DNA of 64,000 nt from assembly GCA_022510565.1 (NCBI GenBank), contig JAFLTE010000009.1, forward strand, positions 1-64,000, read 5' to 3'. The stretch's first letter is position 1, and each line of letters opens with the position of its first letter. The stretch comes from Lachnospiraceae bacterium. Its GTDB lineage: Bacteria > Bacillota > Clostridia > Lachnospirales > Lachnospiraceae. Of the stretch, positions 54,314 through 62,107 are shown piece by piece. Below the pieces are notes generated by a model. It saw only the letters and a list, made by a program, of their open reading frames with translations. It made no database searches and was not told the DNA's origin. The position numbers were made by a program, and so were the translations under genes.

Positions 54314-54632
54314 GCTTTAATCCTCCCTCAAAGATACTGTTTAATTTCGCAGAATACCGATGCCATTCACTGATATACAGATTAAGCTGCGCCCTTCCCT
54401 TCTCCGTTACCTTGTAATACCGCCTGTTCCTGCCCGCGCATTCCATGTCGTAGACTTCCAGACATTCGTCCTTCTGCAATCGTCTGAGCACCGGATAAAG
54501 CGTGGACTCGGAAATCTCAATAACCTGCCGCACTTCCTGCGTAATCTTGTAGCCGTATGTTCCTTCAAGCTCACTGGATACCACCGCAAGCACGATTGCA
54601 TCCAACAACGCCGCACCTGTGTTAAAAACCAT
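54306..54632 (-). CDS. PadR family transcriptional regulator
   Basis: A 108-residue winged-helix repressor from the ATG at 54632 (AAGGAG eight bases upstream). PadR marks are LLDAIVLAVVSSELEGTYGYKITQEV and ISESTLYPVLRRLQKDECLEVY, then YYKVTEKGRAQL. The length is standard for the short PadR class. It heads the DUF1700-DUF4097-PspC operon and very likely represses its own promoter at 54771-54799, where two direct operator-like repeats are found. Confidence 0.93.
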   Translation of the reverse strand: MVFNTGAALLDAIVLAVVSSELEGTYGYKITQEVRQVIEISESTLYPVLRRLQKDECLEVYDMECAGRNRRYYKVTEKGRAQLNLYISEWHRYSAKLNSIFEGGLKHE

Positions 54633-54740
54633 GCGATAAACTCCTTTCCTGCTTTTTACATACTTCATAGCAAATCATCCGTTCCCGTGCAATTCATAAC
54701 TCATATTTGACCGTTATAATATTGTTATAATTTATAATAT

Positions 54741-54799
54741 TATACGTCGTATAATATTGTTTCTGTAGATACTATACGCCATATAATATTGTTTGTCAA
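54741..54799 (-). promoter_or_regulatory. padR promoter with two operator-like repeats
   Basis: On the minus strand -35 TTGACA (54794-54799), a 17-base spacer and -10 TATAGT (54771-54776). Two 22-base repeats, at 54741-54762 and 54773-54794, differ at only two positions and are 32 bases apart, about three helical turns. The core of the first, TATACGTCGTATA, is a palindrome with one central base. One repeat fills the -35/-10 gap and the other lies just past the start site, a layout that fits repression. The rest of the 54633-54961 spacer is AT-rich and seems empty. Confidence 0.8.
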
Positions 54800-54961
54800 C
54801 ATATATTTAAAAAATATACAGATGCGGCAGATTACGCAAATCTCACAGTGATACTTCTCAGAAAAAAAGTTAAGTGCTATAATACTTGATGTTATGTTCT
54901 CAAATAATATAACGCTGTGAAAGATATAATTTCTTCATCATATATATAGAAAGGCCTCAGA

Positions 54962-55873
54962 ATGAACACTAAGCACGGAACAAACGGAACACTTCTTATC
55001 ATATTGGCAGGTATATTCTGGGGGAGTATGGGAATCTTTGTGCGCGGGCTGGCGGCCCTTGCGGGCTTCACATCAATTCAGATTGTCAGTCTGCGTCTGA
55101 CGGTAGCCGCCGTAACATTTGCTCTCATATTGTTAAGAAAAGATTCACAGGGCTTCAGAATCGCCCTGAAAGATATCCCGCTCTTTCTCGGGTTGGGTTT
55201 GGGCAGCGTGTTATTCTTCGCGGCATGTTATTTTACCGCTATACAAATGATGACACTGTCCATCGCGGCAATCCTGCTCTACACTTCACCAATCTGGGTG
55301 ATGCTTATGTCTCTTCTGTTCTTCCATGAAAGAATGACGAAAAATAAGCTTCTGGCACTTATCATCTCTTTTGTAGGCTGCGTGCTTGTCTCCGGTATCG
55401 GTTCGGGAGAAAGCAATGTCACCGCCATAGGAATACTCATCGGACTGGGCTCCGGCATAGGCTACGGACTCTACAGCATACTCGGAACAATCGCACTGCG
55501 TAGGTATTCGACTTATACAGTCACTACCTACACCTTTATGATTGCCTCGGTTGGCTCACTTTTTCTCTGTTCGTTACCGGATTTATTGCATAAAATAGCG
55601 GCTTGCTCCGTCAAACCGCACCTGTTCGTCCTAATTGCATTGACCGGATTAGTCACAGCAGTAATTCCCTTTCTGTGCTACACCCTTGGGCTGGAACAGG
55701 TTGATGCAAGCCGTGCGGCGATTCTCGCCACAATTGAGCCCATGGTCGCCACTTTGATCGGTGTTGTGGTATTTCACGAATCTATGACACTTATGTCAGT
55801 TGTCGGGGTTATGTGCATTATAGCTGCCATTGTACTGCTAAATCTTCGATTTTCTCAGTCAAATCAAAACTAG
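54962..55873 (+). CDS. EamA/DMT family transporter
   Basis: A 303-residue membrane protein with ten helices in two EamA halves. The first begins LLIILAGIFWGSMGIFVRGL, and each half ends in a typical motif (LLYTSPIWVMLMSLLFFHE; AILATIEPMVATLIGVVVF). Such proteins export amino acids, sugars or other metabolites; the substrate is unknown. AGAAAGG precedes the ATG. It is a single-gene unit on the + strand at the boundary to the degenerate stretch on its right. Confidence 0.92.
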   Translation: MNTKHGTNGTLLIILAGIFWGSMGIFVRGLAALAGFTSIQIVSLRLTVAAVTFALILLRKDSQGFRIALKDIPLFLGLGLGSVLFFAACYFTAIQMMTLSIAAILLYTSPIWVMLMSLLFFHERMTKNKLLALIISFVGCVLVSGIGSGESNVTAIGILIGLGSGIGYGLYSILGTIALRRYSTYTVTTYTFMIASVGSLFLCSLPDLLHKIAACSVKPHLFVLIALTGLVTAVIPFLCYTLGLEQVDASRAAILATIEPMVATLIGVVVFHESMTLMSVVGVMCIIAAIVLLNLRFSQSNQN

Positions 55874-55993
55874 CAAAAAACCTGTTGTATTTCTAATAAA
55901 ATTATTTCCATTTTGACTAACCAATCAGCGACAGCGGGTACTATATATATGTAGACCGGCTACATCAATTTACTATTCAACAAAGGAGAAAGT

Positions 55994-56711
55994 ATGGAGT
56001 CCGAACAAGCAGCTGCACTGGTGCAGGAAAATATGAAAACTATTTTTACCTATGCGCTTTCCCGGGTATCCAACAGAGAGGACGCGGAGGAACTGGCAGG
56101 AGATATCATCCTTGCAATTATACAGAGTGCTCCCAGAATCCGCGATGATAACGCGGTTTGGGGATATATCTGGGCAATCGCAGCGAACACATACAAGAAA
56201 TTTCTGCGAAAAAAGAGTCGCATCCACTGTGAAACTCTGGATGACCGTGTACCTTCTCAAGAGGATTTTTACGGAAGAAATTGACAATGTACAGACGCTG
56301 AATGCACTCTATCGGGAGCTGTCTCTGCTCTCAAACGAGTACAGGAAATGTACCATCGCTTATTATTTTGACGGATTATCTTGTGCGGAAACGGCTGCAA
56401 AACTCCATATTTCTCTGGAAATGGTGAAGTATTATCTGTTTAAATCCAGAAAAATGTTAAAGGAAGGTATCATTATGGAAAGAGAATTTGGCACAAGAAG
56501 CTATAAACCCGCGGATTTTAGATTTCGCACCATCTATGCCGGCAAATACAATGAGGAATATCACAATCTGTTTACCAGAAAGCTGCCGGGCAATATCTTA
56601 GATTGTGCATATTATACGCCTATGTCCATACGGGAACTTACTGTTGAACTAGGAGTGTCCGCTGCATATTTAGAGGATGAGATTGCCTTAGAAAGGGAAA
56701 GGATTCTTTAG
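55994..56711 (+). pseudogene. Sigma-70 family factor with frameshift in a T5 run
   Basis: The first frame (55994-56284) carries sigma region 2 (TIFTYALSRVSNREDAEELAG, VWGYIWAIAANTYKKFL) and ends GRN then stop. A second frame carries region 4 (LSLLSNEYRKCTIAYYFDGLSCAETAAKLHIS and MVKYYLFKSRKML) up to 56711. Removing one T from TTTTT at 56266-56270 joins them as SQEDF-TEEIDNVQ, a smooth protein. A C-terminal helical extension (MSIRELTVELGVSAAYLEDE) resembles an extended ECF class. Either a real +1 frameshift, slippage, or a sequence error. Confidence 0.75.
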
Positions 56712-57238
56712 AAACGGTTTTCAGCAACGAAATTTACAGCGGCGCGACAGGAACCAACTATGGTACGGAGTATGACAGTTGCGATGAAAATGATTCATAT
56801 GGGTGCTATTCATTTGCAGGGTACTGCTCTGTGACGGAAGGCTATAGCGCCACTTATGCAGAGTTTGGGGTTTTGCCACAAAAAAATCGCTTTCGGACAC
56901 ATCTTGACACTCTAAAAAAGAATGTGGCGGCGATGGCTGAGGGAAAAACGGAATCCATAGTTCCCATTGTCCGACGGAGTCAACTGGAAGTGATAGATGA
57001 CATTTTGCGTCAGGAGATAGAGGAATTCGGCAAGGTGTACCAAAAACTGTACAAGACTGCGGTTAAGATTATGAGGACTCACGCGCCTGAAGGTGTTGCT
57101 TCTATGGTTGGCGATGTTATGGCTAACGCGTTGCTTTTTGAAACGGTGGGAGTTTTTGGCTGCTGTGCGGTAAAATCTGAGAAATTGGCAATTCCTGAGG
57201 ATGACTTGCCTGCTGCTGTCTTGATTACGGCGGAATAA
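56702..57238 (+). pseudogene. Remnant downstream of the broken sigma factor
   Basis: An open frame continuing from the sigma remnant in a different phase: from DSLETVFSNEIYSG through GTNYGTEYDSCDEND to the end at KSEKLAIPEDDLPAAVLITAE. There is no convincing start; a GTG at 56831 is possible but lacks a ribosome site. One base missing near 56708 would fuse it to the sigma frame as IL-LETVFSN, so it may be the C-terminus of the same gene. I do not recognise a domain. It is followed directly by a strong terminator. Confidence 0.5.
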
Positions 57239-57244
57239 AAAGAT

Positions 57245-57290
57245 AACCGCAATCCTGTCAATCGATCCGATAACAGGATTGCGGTTTTTG
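57245..57290 (+). terminator. Strong rho-independent terminator after the sigma remnant
   Basis: Perfect 14-base-pair stem AACCGCAATCCTGT/ACAGGATTGCGGTT with a 14-base loop, followed by TTTG. It ends the + strand unit of the broken sigma factor six bases after the stop of the downstream frame. Confidence 0.9.
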
Positions 57291-57335
57291 ACAGAACCTG
57301 ATGCCAGAGTTCTGTATAATTCGCTATATATTTCT

Positions 57336-57614
57336 TTAATCATAGAACAAATTCACTTTACCCACAACACCGTCATTGATTACATAATAAGCGGTAAAAT
57401 CTTCGGGTTTCGCATAAATCTGGAGGGTTTTGATAGAGTCTTTCTTGTATCCTTTGGAATAATAATGTGCTTTGACCCGTTCGGTCATTGCCTCTATATC
57501 CACTTCATATCCCCGATATTGCAAGACAACTTCAGGCAAAACGTCCTTCGTTGCTTCTGTTTCATTATTGGTCGTAGTCTCGGTCGTCACTTCTCTCTTA
57601 TCCATCTCATCCAT
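57336..57614 (-). CDS. DUF6465 family protein
   Basis: A 92-residue protein from the ATG at 57614, with AAGGAGGGGAG upstream. The N-terminal ~30 residues are Thr/Glu/Asn-rich and probably disordered; the rest matches DUF6465: VVLQYRGYEVDIEAMTERVK, then GYKKDSIKTLQIYAKPEDFT, AYYVINDGVVGKVNL. The function is unknown, and the family is common in Clostridia. It is monocistronic and faces the terminator of the sigma remnant. Confidence 0.85.
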   Translation of the reverse strand: MDEMDKREVTTETTTNNETEATKDVLPEVVLQYRGYEVDIEAMTERVKAHYYSKGYKKDSIKTLQIYAKPEDFTAYYVINDGVVGKVNLFYD

Positions 57615-57870
57615 AATCTCCCCTCCTTTTTCAATCAATTATGCCGTACCTCATGTCACTAATTCACATACAAGATATAGCCATCAATGATTGTCATATC
57701 TTGCACTTCTGTTTGTTTATATTGTAACATTATTTACGCCGTCCCACAAGGAGAGATTCGACAAGTTTCACACTACTGATATCTTCTTTGCCAGCACACA
57801 GTACCGGCCAATTTCTCAAAAGGCTTATCCTCATAAGAGAGACAGTTGTATATACCATACAAATTACAAA

Positions 57871-57896
57871 AGCTGTTGCAAATTAAAGCAACAGCT
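57871..57896 (-). terminator. Terminator on the minus strand
   Basis: Stem AGCTGTTGC/GCAACAGCT with an eight-base A/T loop, followed on the minus strand by TTTTGTAATTTG. It lies 21 bases past the inverted-repeat element at 57917-58008 and could end transcripts from the PBECR remnant. The spacer 57639-57870 has no gene I can support. Confidence 0.75.
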
Positions 57897-57916
57897 CCGT
57901 TTCCTTATGATAGACA

Positions 57917-58008
57917 AGAGAATATTTTGGTGGGTGTGCCCTTTCCCACATTTCTTTTGACCCACAAGGTGCGTAGCAGCACAATCTCTACTTCAAAATA
58001 TTCTCTTT
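57917..58008. repeat. 92-base inverted-repeat element with internal hairpins
   Basis: Perfect 14-base inverted repeats AAGAGAATATTTTG (57917-57930) and CAAAATATTCTCTT (57995-58008) enclose 64 bases. Inside are a stem GTGGG/CCCAC (57931-57950), a second CCCAC at 57962-57966 that can compete for the same GTGGG, and a small hairpin GTGC/GCAC (57970-57983). The RNA would fold as a closing stem with a multi-branch interior. On the minus strand the frame reads EYFEVEIVLLRTLWVK, which I recall seeing as a stray tail in gut Firmicutes proteins, suggesting a dispersed repeat. Confidence 0.7.
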
Positions 58009-58034
58009 TCTATTCTAATATCATTTTATATTAT

Positions 58035-58244
58035 TTATTCTTTCCTGTAAAAAATTTCATTCTTTTTTATCAGCTTGTTGAGATTACGCTCCCTTATTCG
58101 CCAAAATGTCATAACAGAGTTCTTTAATCTGCAAATATGCTCTATTCTTTTGTTGGTAATAATCACTTCATCTGTTAGTATTTCCCCAAATTTCTTCACA
58201 AATATCTGAGGGTCTATTTTGCCGAGATTTACTACTTCCGCCAC
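58035..58244 (-). pseudogene. PBECR2-type nuclease-fold remnant with internal deletion
   Basis: A 69-residue frame starting at GTG. Residues 1-37 match the N-terminus of phage-type PBECR2/barnase-EndoU-like proteins (VVNLGKIDPQIF, TDEVIITNKRIEHI), and residues 38-69 match their C-terminus (NSVMTFWRIRERNLNKL, FYRKE). The ~55-60 residues that normally lie between are missing, with the frame kept, so an in-frame deletion removed the core. The intact family occurs in phage and mobile elements. A TTGACA-N17-TAATAT promoter-like pair lies upstream around 58300-58330. Confidence 0.7.
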
Positions 58245-58378
58245 ACCAACAACCTTTCAATAGCTTCATAATTGTAAAGCAATTCCTCTGTCACTAATGT
58301 AATCATATTATTATCCATAAAACTTTTTGTCAATGGTTTTCAACTTACGTACTTTACCACATATCAGTCAACCATCCC

Positions 58379-58902
58379 TCAATATTCACTCAATATCTCG
58401 TCCATCTTTGCCGGATCAAAATCAATAAGTGCGGGATGGTTTGTTAGTGCTTTCATAATTCTCCATCCGTTACGACTATTGACTGTATTTTTCGGCAAAG
58501 GCATAAACCCAAGATCCAAATATATTTTGCATGCCAGCCACGTAGTGGTCTGCGTGGGTATTTTAGCATGTCTATATCCCAATTCTCTCATTACATTCAG
58601 TACATATGAAATCAGAGGCTTCGCCAGTCCTTTCCCTTGATATTCTCTGCGAACAGCAACCCAATGAAGCCACCCGTCTCCGGATTTATCCCGTTCGTAA
58701 GATACCATTCCCTGCTCATAGTTGATAAACTCTCTTGCAGATTTCTCAATATCAATCCACGCATCCCTGTCTCCCGGTTTATAAAACACAACCGATATCC
58801 TTGCGGTAACTCTATCCGGGGAATATGCTCCAAGTCTCTCTCTAAAAGCAGTTCATAATATCGGGTACGCTCATCATGGTTATCAAATTCTATTTTTCCC
58901 AT
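58379..58902 (-). pseudogene. GNAT acetyltransferase split by a frameshift
   Basis: The frame from 58902 gives MGKIEFDNHDERTRYYELLL to LPQGYR, then loses homology. From about 58789 another frame gives VFYKPGDRDAWIDIEKSARE and the GNAT core WVAVRREYQGKGLAKPL with the acetyl-CoA loop, then YLDLGFMPL. Inserting one base in CGGTTGTG near 58797 joins them as GYRFVFYKPGD. A one-base deletion or sequence error is therefore likely. The start overlaps the phosphotransferase gene end by 20 bases, so it was the last gene of a three-gene unit. Confidence 0.8.
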
Positions 58903-59890
58903 AGCCTAACCACTCCTTTAGCTGCCTGATTTTTTCCTGATAAGAATACAGTTCATGTATCGTTCCAATCACCTGACCCTCACCAAGTAAACGCTCTGCC
59001 TTATCGGAGATTTCTATTCCCAGAGCACGCTTCACATTATATTCCATCCATCCAAGCATGCCAATATAACTTCCCTGAAATACTTCATCCCATTTCACTG
59101 CCCTGATATCCATATATTTGCGATATGCATTGACCAGTGCATCGTACTTTTCTTTAACCGGCTTCCCTGCCCCGTCATCTGCCCAATAATTGATCACCTC
59201 AAGAAATTCCTGATATGGATTCACGTATCCTGCAGCTTCCCAATCGATAATATACGGTTTATCGTCATTCCACATCACATTTTTAGGATCCAGATCTCTA
59301 TGGCTTATTACTGTCAGCTTTGACAGATAGCTTTCAGACTCGCATGCCATCTCATTCCAACGTTTGATGTCTTTCACAGATTTCTTATATGCCGCTATCC
59401 ATTCTTTATCGCTGCATTCCAGTTCATTTATTCGCTGAAGATGCGCGTCCCAGTCAAACAATTCAAAAGAGTCTTCTTCCGGAACTATGCCTTCCACCTT
59501 AAGGCTTTGCTGATGCATTTTCCCCAAAACACTTCCTATTGCCTCACAGTGATGTGGCATAATTTCTTTTGGGAAAACAGACACTCCATCCGTCCATGGG
59601 AATACCATATAATACTCTTCTCCCAATTTGTGAACCTGTTTCCCGTCTATTTCAAGGGATACGATTGCAGGAATCAGTCCGTCAAACGCCTTGGCCACCT
59701 TCTCTGAACGAACGGTATTTGAAAGTGCATCAGGGCGTTTCATAATTTCCGGATTTAATACTTTTACCGCAAATAAGCCGTCAGATGTAGAAACACGGTA
59801 CATTTTATGCAGTAATCCGCCCTCTATCCTGACGGGCTCCTCCATCAGTCTTCCCAATCGTAATGCGGAAACCAGTTTCTCTATCTCCAT
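58883..59890 (-). CDS. Kinase-fold phosphotransferase (APH family)
   Basis: About 335 residues from the ATG at 59890, which has GAGGAG nine bases upstream; a GTG at 59950 overlapping the methyltransferase stop is an alternative. The aminoglycoside-phosphotransferase fold is shown by VISHRDLDPKNVMWND (catalytic HxDxxxxN) and PYIIDWEAAGYVNP (Mg-binding Asp). The N-lobe has GLFAVKVLNPE with the ATP-binding Lys. The substrate could be an antibiotic, a sugar or a small alcohol. It lies between a methyltransferase and a GNAT gene. Confidence 0.85.
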   Translation of the reverse strand: MEIEKLVSALRLGRLMEEPVRIEGGLLHKMYRVSTSDGLFAVKVLNPEIMKRPDALSNTVRSEKVAKAFDGLIPAIVSLEIDGKQVHKLGEEYYMVFPWTDGVSVFPKEIMPHHCEAIGSVLGKMHQQSLKVEGIVPEEDSFELFDWDAHLQRINELECSDKEWIAAYKKSVKDIKRWNEMACESESYLSKLTVISHRDLDPKNVMWNDDKPYIIDWEAAGYVNPYQEFLEVINYWADDGAGKPVKEKYDALVNAYRKYMDIRAVKWDEVFQGSYIGMLGWMEYNVKRALGIEISDKAERLLGEGQVIGTIHELYSYQEKIRQLKEWLGYGKNRI

Positions 59891-59946
59891 TGCTATAATC
59901 TCCTCAAGTAGTGAATGGTTCATAAGATAATCTTTATGATAATTCC

Positions 59947-60558
59947 TCACTTACATTTCTGTTTACGTTGTAACTTTTTCGATAAATTCTTTACAGGTTT
60001 TGTTTTCTTCTTTATGATTCGGCTTCGTTTTTCTGCAACAAAAACATAATACCCGCCAATTTCCTGTACTTTAACACCACCAAAAATGGAAGTCAACTTA
60101 TTTTTGTACCAATCAAGTCTTTTGGTAACCATAACCAATTTCCCGCCCATAGTCAGTTTCCTGAAACCAACTTCAATAAAGTTCTTTGGAACAGAAAAAT
60201 CCGCATGATATGGGGGATTAGACAATATTAGTGAAAAATCATTTTCTTCTACATTTTTATATCCATCGCTTAATCTGATGCTGATGTGCGGTACGCCGTT
60301 AAGTGCTGCATTTATCTTTGTATACTCTACTGCCCGTTCGGAAATATCACACATAACAACACTTTCTTCGCCGATCAGTTTTCCGGCCAATATGCCTACA
60401 ACACCATAACCACAACCTAAATCCAGCACTTTATCGCTTGGTAAAAAATCAATTACGGACAGCATGGCCAATGTACCTTTATCAATAGAATTCGGAGAAA
60501 AAATTGACGATTCTGTTTCAAATTTCAAATCTACACCCTTTATCTTTACAAAAATCAT
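59947..60558 (-). CDS. Class I SAM methyltransferase (RsmC/MTS type)
   Basis: A 203-residue enzyme. SAM-binding motif I is VLDLGCGYGVVG, and the catalytic motif LSNPPYHADF is NPPY, as in RsmC-like rRNA or other N-methyltransferases that act on amino groups. A very basic tail (~175-203, RSRIIKKKTKPVKNLSKK) suggests binding to nucleic acid, probably rRNA. GAGGTATACA precedes the ATG. It shares a strand and tight spacing with the phosphotransferase and GNAT genes downstream. Confidence 0.85.
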   Translation of the reverse strand: MIFVKIKGVDLKFETESSIFSPNSIDKGTLAMLSVIDFLPSDKVLDLGCGYGVVGILAGKLIGEESVVMCDISERAVEYTKINAALNGVPHISIRLSDGYKNVEENDFSLILSNPPYHADFSVPKNFIEVGFRKLTMGGKLVMVTKRLDWYKNKLTSIFGGVKVQEIGGYYVFVAEKRSRIIKKKTKPVKNLSKKLQRKQKCK

Positions 60559-60663
60559 TGTATACCTCAGAATCTGCTTTCCAAAATTTCATCCTACTCC
60601 GTTCTAATCTATAGTTTAGCAAGAATCTGAAATGGTATATACCTCAAGGTTTATTATAAAAAA

Positions 60664-60697
60664 ATGTGAGCCGCTCTAAAGCTGCTCACATATGATT
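60664..60697. terminator. Bidirectional terminator between two methyltransferase genes
   Basis: Stem ATGTGAGC/GCTCACAT with a further inner GCT/AGC pairing, flanked by A-run on the left and TTTTTT on the right. Read on the minus strand it is followed by TTTTTTTATAAT. It ends the methyltransferase transcript from 61558 and isolates it from the next gene. Confidence 0.85.
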
Positions 60698-60748
60698 TTT
60701 TGTCGTTTGATAATTCGATTTTCGATTCTCAGACACATTTTTAAAATG

Positions 60749-61558
60749 CTATTTTATCACTTGCTTTCGATAACGATATATATCACCACCGGTTTTGCCC
60801 ACATAATAGAAGTACTCAAAACCTCTTTTCAACATTTCCTGCTCCGGAATGGCTTTTCTGTCATCTTCTCCCGGACAATCAAGAATCCATCCGCCACTTT
60901 TGGTAACCCGCTCCAGTTCGGCAAGTTCTTTATCATAATCATCACCTACCACATGACCGGACATAACAATATCAAAAGTGTTGTCTTCATAGGGAAGCCA
61001 GTCGCACATACCATCCAATACAGTGACATTGCGAATCTCTTCTTGCGCAATCTTCTTACGCATAAAATCACGCAATCTGTCCACAGGCTCGCTCGCATAA
61101 ACATGGCGTGCTTTCTCTGCAGCAGCAAAAGTTAGTCTCCCTGTGCCCGCACCTACATCTAAGACCATTTTGTCAGCAAAGTCCGCAAGCTCAAAAAGCT
61201 TCCCCTTATCCCAATTGTAAATATATGGACAGTTTTGATTCATTATCTCCGGATAAACGTAAACCACTGCCCAGTCATGTCGGTCAAGCACAAAACATTC
61301 GGCCTGACGTATCTGCTCTTTTGTGCATCCATTCGGGGCTTTGGTGATTAGTTTTTCTATATGCTCCGCAATTTCCGGTACTTTTTCCTTACAATACCAT
61401 GCAACAGCAGGATTATGCGCCAATGCCATGCCTAAGTTTTGAAAATAGCTGTCTTCATCTCCAAAACTCTGTGTGCAGATAAGTTGAATCATGTATCTGT
61501 CCATCAGTAAAATACACTGGAAAGAAAATTCATTCGGATTAATCCAATTAAAAGACAT
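60749..61558 (-). CDS. Class I SAM-dependent methyltransferase
   Basis: A 269-residue protein. The N-terminal ~130 residues are helical with several Cys and aromatic residues and no known domain. The C-terminal Rossmann domain shows motif I MVLDVGAGTGRLTFAAAEKA, an acidic YASEPVD, and FDIVMSGHVVGDDYD. It resembles methyltransferase_11 proteins; the substrate is unknown. GGAGG lies six bases before the ATG. The leader holds a hairpin that could compete with the ribosome site. Confidence 0.82.
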   Translation of the reverse strand: MSFNWINPNEFSFQCILLMDRYMIQLICTQSFGDEDSYFQNLGMALAHNPAVAWYCKEKVPEIAEHIEKLITKAPNGCTKEQIRQAECFVLDRHDWAVVYVYPEIMNQNCPYIYNWDKGKLFELADFADKMVLDVGAGTGRLTFAAAEKARHVYASEPVDRLRDFMRKKIAQEEIRNVTVLDGMCDWLPYEDNTFDIVMSGHVVGDDYDKELAELERVTKSGGWILDCPGEDDRKAIPEQEMLKRGFEYFYYVGKTGGDIYRYRKQVIK

Positions 61559-61580
61559 ACAATTCCTCCAATCATTAATT

Positions 61581-61608
61581 AGGAGGGTTATAGTATTGTT
61601 GCCCTCCT
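61581..61608 (-). promoter_or_regulatory. Leader hairpin competing with the ribosome site
   Basis: Arms AGGAGGG (61581-61587) and CCCTCCT (61602-61608) pair perfectly. On the minus strand the arm CCCTCCT (complement of 61581-61587) is also complementary to the true ribosome site GGAGG at about 61565-61569. The two pairings exclude each other, so the leader could switch translation of the methyltransferase. The rest of the 61559-61864 spacer is AT-rich, and I see no gene in it. Confidence 0.4.
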
Positions 61609-61798
61609 GTTTTTAAAAGTATCAACAAATACTATTTTCTTCATATCAGATCACCCTTTCTCTAAAATAATTCAGGCATATGAGCAAATCTCATTGCCTG
61701 TGTTTGAATTATATCACGCTGAATATTGACACACAACCGCACAAACGATTGTAATTCATATTTGAAAATTTCAAAATAGTATTTTGGGGCAAATTAGG

Positions 61799-61836
61799 TT
61801 GAATTTATCCTACATAATAACATATAATATATTATA
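61799..61836 (+). promoter_or_regulatory. phd-doc promoter with overlapping palindromic operator
   Basis: -35 TTGAAT (61799-61804) and -10 TATAAT (61823-61828) with an 18-base spacer. The -10 is inside a perfect 14-base palindrome TATAATATATTATA (61823-61836). An antitoxin dimer bound there would block RNA polymerase, as known for Phd autoregulation. Confidence 0.65.
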
Positions 61837-61864
61837 GAATTAAAACAGAAAGGACATAGGCGAT

Positions 61865-62107
61865 ATGTATATAGATTTAAAGAATCTTGTATCCATTTCG
61901 GAGGCAAACCAAAATTTCTCCAAGGTGGCGAAAATGGTTGACGAAAATGGCGCAGCCGTGATTTTAAAGAATAATGTACCAAGGTATGTGCTGATAGATT
62001 ATAGTAAGCTGCAGGAAAATACGGAGGCAGACGATGAGATGCTTGAGGATGTAGCAACACGTTTGCTGGAAAAGCATATAAAAGCATTTGAGGAATTGGC
62101 AAAATGA
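61865..62107 (+). CDS. Phd/YefM-type antitoxin
   Basis: An 80-residue protein. The N-terminal ~50 residues match Phd/YefM DNA-binding antitoxins: LVSISEANQNFSKVAKMVDE and NVPRYVLIDY. The acidic C-terminal helix (ENTEADDEMLEDVATRLLEK) is the part that binds the toxin. AAAGGA precedes the ATG. The stop overlaps the toxin start by four bases (ATGA), which is typical for toxin-antitoxin pairs. It neutralises Doc and represses its own promoter. Confidence 0.92.
   Translation: MYIDLKNLVSISEANQNFSKVAKMVDENGAAVILKNNVPRYVLIDYSKLQENTEADDEMLEDVATRLLEKHIKAFEELAK

Noticed and set aside
58245..58340. A 28-residue frame (MDNNMITLVTEELLYNYEAI) just before the PBECR remnant
   Set aside because: It has a promoter-like sequence but no ribosome site, and it runs into the remnant in another frame. 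It is probably part of the degraded locus.
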